Below are positions 8,353 through 14,657 of a stretch of 29,216 nucleotides of DNA, in pieces. Below the pieces are notes generated by a model that did not search any database, had not been told where the DNA came from, and saw nothing but the letters and a program-made list of their open reading frames with translations. Every line of letters starts with the position of its first letter. Positions within the stretch are counted from its first letter, which is position 1. The DNA is from UMGS1649 sp045637095 (GTDB lineage: Bacteria; Bacillota; Clostridia; TANB77; CAG-465), in contig JAZTYX010000056.1 of assembly GCA_045637095.1 (NCBI GenBank), positions 1 through 29,216 on the forward strand, written 5' to 3'. The position numbers were made by a program, and so were the translations under genes.

Positions 8353-9165
8353 ATGATAATAGTTAGTAAAAGTAACGAGAAAATCAAATACATTAATAGT
8401 CTAAAAGATAAGAAATACAGAGACAAATATAACAAATATATTTTGGAAGGTATTAAACTAGTAAATGAACAAATAAGCTCAGGGGATAATACCCTTGAGT
8501 TTATTGTTCTATCTAGGGAGTTATTAGAATCACACCAAGGTGGTAAAGAACTTTATGAAAATCTTAAAGACTTAAATAATGTATTAGAAGTAGATAGTAA
8601 AATATTTGAGTATTTGTCAGATACAGAAACTCCACAAGGCGTTTTAGTTGTATTAGAAAAGAAAAAATGTGAATTAAAAGATTTAATAAATAATATAAAT
8701 AATAATGAGAAGGTTATAGTATTAGATAAAATCCAAGATGCAGGTAATATGGGTACTATAATTCGTACAGCAGTGGCCTTTGGCATAAATAATATAGTAT
8801 GCCTAAAAGGTAGTGTTGATGTATATTCTTCTAAGGTAATACGTAGTACAATGGGGGCAATATACAAAACAAATATATTCTATGTAAATCTAGATGACAT
8901 GAAGGAAGTAAAAAAAGCTTTAGAAATAAATGGTTATGATTTATGTGGTACAGACCTTAAAGCTACTAAATTCTTAAATGAAACAAAACCTAATAGTAAA
9001 ACGGTATATGTATTAGGAAATGAAGCAAATGGCATGAGTGAAGAAATAAAAGATATTTGTGATTCGTTTGTAAAAATACCAATGGAAAGTGTTCAAGAAT
9101 CACTTAATGTTGGTGTGGCTGCGGCAATACTTATGTATAATGGATATATTGGAGGTGAAGCATAA
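8353..9165 (+). CDS. TrmH/SpoU-family RNA 2'-O-methyltransferase
   Basis: 270 aa from ATG 8353. A GTG at 8347 is also in frame but sits too close to the purine-rich stretch that must act as RBS. The N-terminal about 100 residues match the substrate-binding domain of RlmB/YsgA-like enzymes (SNEKIKYINSLKDKKYR, YILEGIKLV, ETPQGVLVV). The SPOUT catalytic domain carries motif 1 (LDKIQDAGNMGTIIRTA, with the Asn and Arg used in SAM-dependent ribose methylation), motif 2 (YVLGNEANGMS) and motif 3 (KIPMESVQESLNVGVAAAI). It probably methylates rRNA or tRNA; the exact nucleotide cannot be told. Its stop overlaps the alr start by 1 nt (TAATG), and the alr RBS lies inside this gene. Confidence 0.88.
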   Translation: MIIVSKSNEKIKYINSLKDKKYRDKYNKYILEGIKLVNEQISSGDNTLEFIVLSRELLESHQGGKELYENLKDLNNVLEVDSKIFEYLSDTETPQGVLVVLEKKKCELKDLINNINNNEKVIVLDKIQDAGNMGTIIRTAVAFGINNIVCLKGSVDVYSSKVIRSTMGAIYKTNIFYVNLDDMKEVKKALEINGYDLCGTDLKATKFLNETKPNSKTVYVLGNEANGMSEEIKDICDSFVKIPMESVQESLNVGVAAAILMYNGYIGGEA

Positions 9166-10256
9166 TGCCAGCAAAACTTACTGTAAAACTTTCAAACTTA
9201 AAACACAACATAGATAGCATAAAAGAAAAATTACATGATGGTCAAGAAATACTTGCAATGGTTAAGGCTGATGCATATGGTTCGGGACTTGTAGAAGCTA
9301 CTAAATATCTAGAGAAAAATGGTATAAAAAACTTTGGAGTTGCTTATCTTAAAGAAGCTAAAAAGTTAAGAAATAACGGAATAAAAGGTAAAATAGTGGT
9401 ATTCTCAGGATTACTTCCATATGAGACAGAAGAAGCGGTAAATGTTGATGCTATATATAGTGTATCAAACACAGAAATATTAAAAGATTTGAATGAAAAA
9501 GCAAATAGAAAAATAAAAGTAGAACTTGCAATAGATACTGGTATGACTAGACTTGGGTTTGCCAAAGAAGAATTAGTAGAACTTGCAGAACTATTAAAAA
9601 CTTTAGAAAATATAGAAGTAGACGGAATATATACTCACTTCTCTTGTGCTGATGTAAAAGGTAAAGAAGACTTTACAAAATCTCAAATTGCAACATTTGA
9701 AGAAAGTGTAAATATACTAGAACAAAATGGTATAGTTATTCCAAATAAACACATAGATAATAGCGCAGGTATAATGAAATACAACCTAGACAAATTTAAT
9801 ATTGTAAGATTAGGTATTTCATTATATGGATATTTTCCAGATGCTATGTTTAAAGGTGAAACAGATCTTAAAGGCATATTTAAATTAACAGCTCCTGTAT
9901 GTAATATACGTACAGTAGGAGCAGGCCATGATGTGAGTTATGGTGCTACTTATACAACAGACAAGGAAACAAAAATAGCTGTACTTCAAATAGGATACGC
10001 TGATGGTTTAACAAGAGCTTTATCTAATAAATTTAAGGTAATAGTTAATGGAAAAGAAGCTCTAATTATAGGAAGAATATGCATGGATACATGTATGATT
10101 GATGTAACAGGTATAGATGTAAAACTTGGAGATGAAGCAATTATTTTTGATTATGATGGAGTAAAACTTGAAGAAATAGCATCGCTTACAAATACAATTC
10201 ATTATGAAGTAATAACTACAATCGGTAAGAGAGTAGATAGAGAATATACAAAGTAA
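9165..10256 (+). CDS. alr: Alanine racemase
   Basis: 363 aa, PLP-dependent interconversion of L- and D-alanine for peptidoglycan, cytoplasmic. The PLP lysine is K34 in MVKADAYGSG, and the second catalytic base is Y259 in VSYGATY. Other family signatures are GMTRLGF, the YTHFSCAD segment, HIDNSAG, and GRICMDTCMIDVT near the C-terminal beta domain. Length is normal for the family. The start ATG overlaps the preceding methyltransferase stop, with GGAGGTG at 9151-9157 as RBS, implying translational coupling. It belongs to the operon that runs from 3135, with the wall-related foldase upstream. Confidence 0.96.
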   Translation: MPAKLTVKLSNLKHNIDSIKEKLHDGQEILAMVKADAYGSGLVEATKYLEKNGIKNFGVAYLKEAKKLRNNGIKGKIVVFSGLLPYETEEAVNVDAIYSVSNTEILKDLNEKANRKIKVELAIDTGMTRLGFAKEELVELAELLKTLENIEVDGIYTHFSCADVKGKEDFTKSQIATFEESVNILEQNGIVIPNKHIDNSAGIMKYNLDKFNIVRLGISLYGYFPDAMFKGETDLKGIFKLTAPVCNIRTVGAGHDVSYGATYTTDKETKIAVLQIGYADGLTRALSNKFKVIVNGKEALIIGRICMDTCMIDVTGIDVKLGDEAIIFDYDGVKLEEIASLTNTIHYEVITTIGKRVDREYTK

Positions 10257-10302
10257 TGTATAAAAACTAAATATTGGTAAAAAATATATACAGGTGACGA
10301 TT

Positions 10303-10830
10303 ATGTTAGAATGTATATATTTTTTTATTATAGGAGCATTTGCAGGATGGCTTTTAGAATGTGCCTTTAGATTTATAGCAGGACACTTAGATAAAAGTCC
10401 TGGGATATTAAATACTCCTTTTTGCACGCTGTATGGCTTAGGTACATTGGTCCTTTCAATAGTAATATCTAGAATAACAACCAATCCGGCAATATTGTTT
10501 TTACTTTCCGCCGCAGTATTAACGCTTATGGAATATGTAACATACATACTTTTAAGAGATGTATATGGTCTTAAACTTTGGGATTATTCAAATATGACAT
10601 TTAAGCTAGATGAAAAAGTATGTCTAGAGTTTTCGTTAATTTGGGGAATTTTAGGGATGTTATATATTAAATACTTATTACCAGTACTTAGGGGATTCTT
10701 TTATGCGGCAAAGGGACCAACATTAATATTTGCAATATACTTGTTGTTTGGAATAATATTTGTAGATTTAATTTATTCTAATTACAAACTGTTAAGTAAA
10801 AAGAGATATGTTAAAGTTACGAACAATTAA
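10303..10830 (+). CDS. CmpB-family (putative ABC-transporter type IV) membrane protein
   Basis: 175 aa from ATG 10303; AGGTGA (10292-10297) is the RBS, so the in-frame GTG at 10294 inside it is rejected. It has about five hydrophobic segments (residues about 1-20, 40-60, 64-85, 108-128, 137-160). Motifs of the PF06541 family are clear: GWLLECAFRF, a cysteine-containing loop (NTPFCTLYGLGTL) and EYVTYILLRDVYGLKLWDYS followed by KVCLEFSLIWG. The family is found mainly in Firmicutes; its biochemical role is unknown and the 'ABC transporter' label is only historical. It follows alr by 46 nt with no terminator, so it may be the last gene of that operon. No terminator is seen before the next promoter. 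Confidence 0.75.
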   Translation: MLECIYFFIIGAFAGWLLECAFRFIAGHLDKSPGILNTPFCTLYGLGTLVLSIVISRITTNPAILFLLSAAVLTLMEYVTYILLRDVYGLKLWDYSNMTFKLDEKVCLEFSLIWGILGMLYIKYLLPVLRGFFYAAKGPTLIFAIYLLFGIIFVDLIYSNYKLLSKKRYVKVTNN

Positions 10831-10834
10831 TTAG

Positions 10835-10863
10835 TTGCAATGTTTAATTCTTTATGAGATAAT
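10835..10863 (+). promoter_or_regulatory. Sigma-A promoter of the capD-like operon
   Basis: TTGCAA (10835-10840), a 17-nt spacer ending in the extended -10 TGA, and GATAAT (10858-10863). The start codon follows 35 nt later, with AGAGGT as RBS. Confidence 0.75.
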
Positions 10864-10898
10864 AATGTCTGGAAAATATATTATTAAAGAGGTAGTAT

Positions 10899-11975
10899 AT
10901 GGATATAGACATAAACAAGTTGTTAGATAGAAAACAAATTGTATTAGAGAGTAATAAAATTAAAAGTTTTATACACAACAAAACTGTGCTTGTAACGGGT
11001 GCTGGTGGTTCTATCGGTTCGGAACTTTGTAGACAAATTGCAAGTTTTGAACCTAAAGAACTAGTGATGCTAGATATATATGAAAACACGTTATATGAAG
11101 TAGATATTGAACTTAGAAGAAATTATCCTATGTTAGAATTAAAAACAGTAATTGCTAGCATAAGAGATGTTAAAAGAATAGATGAAATATTTAATGAATA
11201 TAAACCAGAACTGGTATTTCATGCAGCAGCACACAAACATGTTCCGTTAATGGAGACAAGCCCTATAGAAGCAATAAAGAATAATGTGTTTGGCACGCTT
11301 AATGTAGCGAAAGCAGCAGATAAATATAATGTGGACAAGTTTATACTAGTATCTACAGATAAAGCAGTAAATCCAACGAGTATAATGGGTGCTACTAAAA
11401 GGATTTGTGAGATGATAATCCAAATGGTAAATGCTAAAAGTAATACAAATTATGTAGCAGTAAGATTTGGAAATGTTTTAGGTAGTCACGGTTCTGTAAT
11501 ACCAATATTTGAAAAACAAATAAAACAAGGTGGACCAGTTACATTAACAGATAAAAATATTACTAGATACTTTATGACTATATCTGAAGCTGTAGGACTT
11601 ATTCTTCAAGCTATTACATTTGCAGAAGGCGGAGAAATATTTGTTTTAGATATGGGAAAACAAGTAAGAATTTATGATCTTGCTGCTAAATTAATAAACA
11701 TGTATGGTTATGAAGTGGACAAGGATATTAGAATTGAAATAACAGGATTAAGACCTGGTGAAAAACTTTATGAAGAATTAATAATTAATGAAGAAGGCTT
11801 AACTAAAACTTTACATGAAAAAATATTAGTTACTAAAATAATGGACTATGATAGAGTTAAGGTTAAAGAAGAAGTAGAAAAACTAAGAGAGCTTGTTAAT
11901 TCTGAAAAAGAAGTTACTAAGGAAGAAATAAAGAAAGTATTAAAAGAAATTGTACCAACATACAAAGAAAGTTAA
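10899..11975 (+). CDS. Short CapD/PglF-type NDP-sugar 4,6-dehydratase (SDR)
   Basis: 358 aa. Extended SDR fold: NAD-binding TGAGGSIGSE at about residues 34-43, then IRDVKRIDEIF, FHAAAHKHVPLME and the active-site stretch STDKAVNPTSIMGATKR at about 151-167, in which Met takes the place of the usual SDR Tyr. The T-D-K triad plus this Met is the hallmark of the WbpM/PglF/CapD branch, UDP-GlcNAc 4,6-dehydratases for bacillosamine- or QuiNAc-type sugars. The C-terminal part has GLRPGEKLYEELI. Full-size relatives carry four membrane helices and a second Rossmann domain at the N-terminus. Here only a short lead of about 28 residues precedes the catalytic domain, so the enzyme should be soluble. A 10-nt gap leads to the acetyltransferase, suggesting a joint role in an acylated sugar precursor. 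The exact sugar product is inference. Confidence 0.85.
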   Translation: MDIDINKLLDRKQIVLESNKIKSFIHNKTVLVTGAGGSIGSELCRQIASFEPKELVMLDIYENTLYEVDIELRRNYPMLELKTVIASIRDVKRIDEIFNEYKPELVFHAAAHKHVPLMETSPIEAIKNNVFGTLNVAKAADKYNVDKFILVSTDKAVNPTSIMGATKRICEMIIQMVNAKSNTNYVAVRFGNVLGSHGSVIPIFEKQIKQGGPVTLTDKNITRYFMTISEAVGLILQAITFAEGGEIFVLDMGKQVRIYDLAAKLINMYGYEVDKDIRIEITGLRPGEKLYEELIINEEGLTKTLHEKILVTKIMDYDRVKVKEEVEKLRELVNSEKEVTKEEIKKVLKEIVPTYKES

Positions 11976-11985
11976 GGTGGATAAT

Positions 11986-12528
11986 ATGGGCAAATCTGTT
12001 TTTGAAAAAGATATATATCGTTATTATGGTGAACAAGGCGAATCTAAACAAGATAAGAAAAATAGAGGAAACGAAATTAAGTATCTATATTATTTTAGAA
12101 AATGCCAAGAAACAACAGGTCTTAAAAGAAAGTTTTATGAAAAGAAACTAGACAAGCTATCTAGAATAACACATATAAGAATTTCTCCTAAAACTAAAAT
12201 AGGAGAAGGTTTTTATATAGGACATTGTGGTAGAGTAATAATAAATCATAATGCTGTACTTGGAAAGAATGTAAACATAGCAACAGGCGTTACAATAGGA
12301 CAAGAAAATAGAGGAGAAAGAAAAGGAGTACCGACTATTAAAGATAACGTTTGGATAGGTACAAATGCAGTTATAGTTGGAAATGTAACAATAGGTGAAG
12401 ATGTATTAATCGCACCGCTTACATTTGTTAATTTTGATGTTCCTGACCATTCAATTGTAATTGGAAATCCAGGTAGAATTATCCCAAGAGAAAATGCAAC
12501 TGAAGATTATATAAACAATAAGGTATAA
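11986..12528 (+). CDS. Left-handed beta-helix acetyltransferase (serine acetyltransferase-like)
   Basis: 180 aa from ATG 11986, RBS AAGGTGG at 11973-11979. A frame start at 11950 would overlap the previous gene and lacks an RBS. The N-terminal 55 residues are helical and charged (YYGEQGESKQDKK). From about residue 60 hexapeptide repeats form the LbH domain: ISPKTKIGEGFYIGHCG with the probable catalytic His, VNIATGVTIG, VWIGTNAVIVGNVTIGEDV and a closing IGNPGRII. This is the CysE/WcaF-like class that moves acetyl groups from acetyl-CoA. Its position after a sugar dehydratase, not cysteine genes, and its short N-terminus argue for a sugar substrate rather than serine. A terminator follows at 12547. 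Confidence 0.8.
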   Translation: MGKSVFEKDIYRYYGEQGESKQDKKNRGNEIKYLYYFRKCQETTGLKRKFYEKKLDKLSRITHIRISPKTKIGEGFYIGHCGRVIINHNAVLGKNVNIATGVTIGQENRGERKGVPTIKDNVWIGTNAVIVGNVTIGEDVLIAPLTFVNFDVPDHSIVIGNPGRIIPRENATEDYINNKV

Positions 12529-12546
12529 ATTAATAAGTGAATATAA

Positions 12547-12580
12547 ATACTACACTAAATGGTGTAGTATTATTTTTGTT
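12547..12580 (+). terminator. Intrinsic terminator of the dehydratase-acetyltransferase operon
   Basis: A perfect 9-bp stem, ATACTACAC (12547-12555) and GTGTAGTAT (12562-12570), with a 6-nt loop, followed by TATTTTTGTT. Confidence 0.85.
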
Positions 12581-12657
12581 TTACTGCCAAAATTCGACAT
12601 TGCCATAAAAAACATTATGCTAGACTAATATAACTGGGTAATGAATATTGTTGCTTG

Positions 12658-12693
12658 TTGACTTTTGACATTCATATTGGTAATATTATATTG
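12658..12693 (+). promoter_or_regulatory. Overlapping sigma-A promoters of the Panacea gene pair
   Basis: Two readings fit. TTGACT (12658-12663) with a 17-nt spacer gives TAATAT (12681-12686), and TTGACA (12665-12670) with a 16-nt spacer gives TATATT (12687-12692). Both would start transcription 20-40 nt before the ATG at 12735. Confidence 0.6.
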
Positions 12694-12699
12694 GTAATA
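12674..12699 (+). repeat. Two 12-bp direct repeats overlapping the -10 region
   Basis: ATATTGGTAATA occurs at 12674-12685 and again at 12688-12699, a 14-nt period. The copies cover the spacer and both candidate -10 boxes, a position expected for a repressor operator of an autoregulated toxin-antitoxin promoter. Confidence 0.6.
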
Positions 12700-12734
12700 G
12701 AGTAAAATTATGGTAAATGAAAGGAGGGGCAAAT

Positions 12735-13220
12735 ATGGTAAGTGCTAAAGATGTGGCAAGATATTTTCTTTCTATTGATAAAGAAAGAAAATTATTTAAT
12801 AAAAGATTGGTAAAGTGTAATGAAAGAAATTGTTATGAAGGTAATATTAGATTAAACAAGTATTTGTATTTTTCGCAAACGGTATATTTAGCTAAATATG
12901 GCGAATTGTTATTTAATGAACCTATTCAAGCCTATGACAATGGGCCAATAGTAAAAACTGTTCAAGAAAGTTATGCTGTTATGTATGCGAGCGAAAATAA
13001 AGAAATTATACTCAACGATAAAATAAAAGTTTTTTTAGATAAAATCTATGAAGCACTAAAAGATGCTACATATGAAGAGTTGGTTGAGATAACTCACGAA
13101 GATACTGCGTGGAAAGAATTAAGTGATAAAACATATAATGCTCCTGTTATAGATATAATGAAATACCAAAAGAAATATGAAAAACAATATAAAGGACTTA
13201 TAAAGGTAATGGGAATATAA
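12735..13220 (+). CDS. Panacea-domain protein (SocA-like, likely PanA antitoxin)
   Basis: 161 aa from ATG 12735; AAGGAGG at 12721-12727 fixes the start seven bases later and rules out the ATG at 12717. The Panacea/DUF4065 pattern is clear: SAKDVARYFLS at the N-terminus, RLNKYLYFSQTVYLAKYGE with the conserved Lys-x-x-Tyr core, PIQAYDNGPIVKTVQESY, and the family's ITHEDTAWKEL ('TH...W') motif near residue 125. Panacea proteins include SocA and the PanA antitoxins, which neutralise many unrelated toxins; some act through proteases or direct binding. A small gene follows after only 3 nt in the same reading frame, the usual PanA-PanT order. The unit has its own promoter with direct repeats and its own terminator, so it looks like an independent module. 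Confidence 0.8.
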   Translation: MVSAKDVARYFLSIDKERKLFNKRLVKCNERNCYEGNIRLNKYLYFSQTVYLAKYGELLFNEPIQAYDNGPIVKTVQESYAVMYASENKEIILNDKIKVFLDKIYEALKDATYEELVEITHEDTAWKELSDKTYNAPVIDIMKYQKKYEKQYKGLIKVMGI

Positions 13221-13223
13221 AAT

Positions 13224-13649
13224 TTGGAATTAGAAGTAGGACAAGTGTTGTGGTTAAACGTTAGATATCAAACGGATGTTGTTTCTAAAGTTCCACATCC
13301 AATGTTAGTAGCTATAGCAAATGTAGAAGAAAACAATATAGAAGTTATTGCAATAGACAAAGCTAAAGATAAATTGCATCAACTTTTGAATGAAGCTAAT
13401 TTCTTCTTAGATTCAGAAAGTCCTAAAGAAAAAGTCATATATGTAGATAGTTATGCTCAGTTAAATAATATTTTAACAATAGAATATTTTCCGGAACTTG
13501 TTAATTATAGAAAAACAGAAGCTAAGCTTTCAAAAGGAAAACTTCTAGAGTTGTTAAATGAGTATGAAAAGTATCATGCAAGAAATATTATTCCAGATAA
13601 TAGAATAGTGCATATGACAAAAGAAGATATATTATTGATGAATAAATAA
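13224..13649 (+). CDS. PemK/MazF-like small protein, candidate toxin partner of the Panacea protein
   Basis: 141 aa starting at TTG 13224; the in-frame stop of the Panacea gene (TAA, 13218-13220) leaves almost no room for another start, and the fold begins at once with VGQVLWLNVRYQ. The pattern resembles the SH3-like PemK/MazF barrel: an opening G-x-V strand, HPMLVAIANV in the position of the 'RPxlVi' strand, a strand with IEVIAID, and then VIYVDSYAQLNNI and a C-terminal helix KLSKGKLLELLNEYEKYH. MazF-type toxins cleave RNA, but the family match is weak and catalysis is inference. The 3-nt gap and the TTG codon suggest coupling to antitoxin translation with lower yield, which fits a toxin. 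A terminator overlaps its stop. Confidence 0.6.
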   Translation: MELEVGQVLWLNVRYQTDVVSKVPHPMLVAIANVEENNIEVIAIDKAKDKLHQLLNEANFFLDSESPKEKVIYVDSYAQLNNILTIEYFPELVNYRKTEAKLSKGKLLELLNEYEKYHARNIIPDNRIVHMTKEDILLMNK

Positions 13650-13681
13650 TGCAATGCTTACACATTGCATTATTTTTGTTT
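13646..13681 (+). terminator. Intrinsic terminator of the Panacea gene pair
   Basis: An 11-bp stem, ATAATGCAATG (13646-13656) and CATTGCATTAT (13663-13673), with loop CTTACA, followed by TTTTGTTTT. The stem begins inside the stop codon of the 13224 gene. Confidence 0.85.
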
Positions 13682-13750
13682 TATGAAAACTTTATAAAAA
13701 TATCCCAAAATATATAGCAATTAAAATTTCTTTATGATAACATATATTTG

Positions 13751-13756
13751 TATAAT
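13751..13756 (+). promoter_or_regulatory. Probable -10 box of the SDR operon
   Basis: TATAAT, 58 nt before the start codon and directly after a terminator. The -35 region at 13728-13733 is only TTCTTT, so the promoter is weak or needs an activator. Confidence 0.4.
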
Positions 13757-13813
13757 ATTAAAGTGGATATTTATGCGTAGATTTAAGCTAAATATTCTCG
13801 GGAGGTAAAACAT

Positions 13814-14632
13814 ATGAAGACGGTCGTAATAACTGGAAGCGCAAGAGGGCTTGGGTTTGAAATGGCAAAGGTATTTAAGAAAAACAATGTTAATGTTGTA
13901 ATAAGCGATTTAAAGGAAGAAAATCTAAAGAAAGCTAAAAAATTATTAGATGAAATAGAAAGTGAATCTAAAGTGTCTTATGCAGTTTGTAATGTAACAA
14001 ATGAAGAACAAGTTTTAGATTTAATTGCTCATGCAAATAAAACATTTGGCAAAATAGATATATGGATAAATAATGCTGGTGTAAACCAACCAGAAAGAGC
14101 TATTTGGGAACTAGATACTAAAGATATAGACACTGTACTTAATGTAGATTTGAAGGGTACTATAATTGGTTCTAAATATGCTATGTTAGATATGTCTAAA
14201 AATGGTGAAGGCGCTATATATAATATTGAAGGATATGGCAGCAATGATGCTAAAATGTTAGGCTTATCTATATATGGAACAAGTAAAAGAGCTGTTACAT
14301 ATTTTACAGAAGCTTTAGCTAAAGAGTCTGCCGAAAGAAATACAGGAGTTATTGTTGGTAAACTTAGCCCTGGTATTATGATAACGGACTTTATAACAAA
14401 CGCTTTAGGAAATGGCGAAGCAATTAACCTTTCAGAAAAAACTAAAAAAGTATACAACATACTTGGAGATTATCCAGATGTAGTTGCTAAATTCTTAGTA
14501 GAAGGAATGTTAAAGAATACAAAGAATGATGCTAAGATAGAATGGTTAACAGGTTCTAAAGCTGCTTGGAGATTTATGACAGCAGGCTTTAATAAAAGAG
14601 ATTTCTTTGATCAAAAGTTATTAAAAAGTTAA
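13814..14632 (+). CDS. Short-chain dehydrogenase/reductase, NYC1-like active-site signature
   Basis: 272 aa, classical SDR: cofactor loop TGSARGLG at residues 7-14, acidic end of strand 2 (SDLKEEN, suggesting NADH), INNAG near 87-91 and the catalytic Y154-G-T-S-K158. The stretch before it reads IYNIEGYGSNDAK: the usual catalytic Ser position of 'NxSS' is Gly, with a Ser three residues on (S143). The same N-x-(D/E)-G-x-G-S pattern is, from memory, that of the NYC1/NOL chlorophyll b reductase branch, whose bacterial relatives have unknown substrates. The C-terminal 60 residues carry PGIMITDF and a long extension. RBS GGAGGT at 13801-13806. It leads an operon with the kinase-phosphatase fusion (25 nt gap), which suggests the two act on one small molecule. 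Confidence 0.8.
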   Translation: MKTVVITGSARGLGFEMAKVFKKNNVNVVISDLKEENLKKAKKLLDEIESESKVSYAVCNVTNEEQVLDLIAHANKTFGKIDIWINNAGVNQPERAIWELDTKDIDTVLNVDLKGTIIGSKYAMLDMSKNGEGAIYNIEGYGSNDAKMLGLSIYGTSKRAVTYFTEALAKESAERNTGVIVGKLSPGIMITDFITNALGNGEAINLSEKTKKVYNILGDYPDVVAKFLVEGMLKNTKNDAKIEWLTGSKAAWRFMTAGFNKRDFFDQKLLKS

Positions 14633-14657
14633 TCTAAAGAAAAAGTGAAGAGGAAAA

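Noticed and set aside
10062..10547. Minus-strand 161-aa frame over the alr end and CmpB-family gene
   Set aside because: It crosses two recognisable plus-strand genes and has a low-complexity, Ile/Tyr/Cys-rich shadow composition.
11950..11985. Earlier ATG for the acetyltransferase
   Set aside because: It overlaps the dehydratase and has no RBS; AAGGTGG precedes ATG 11986.
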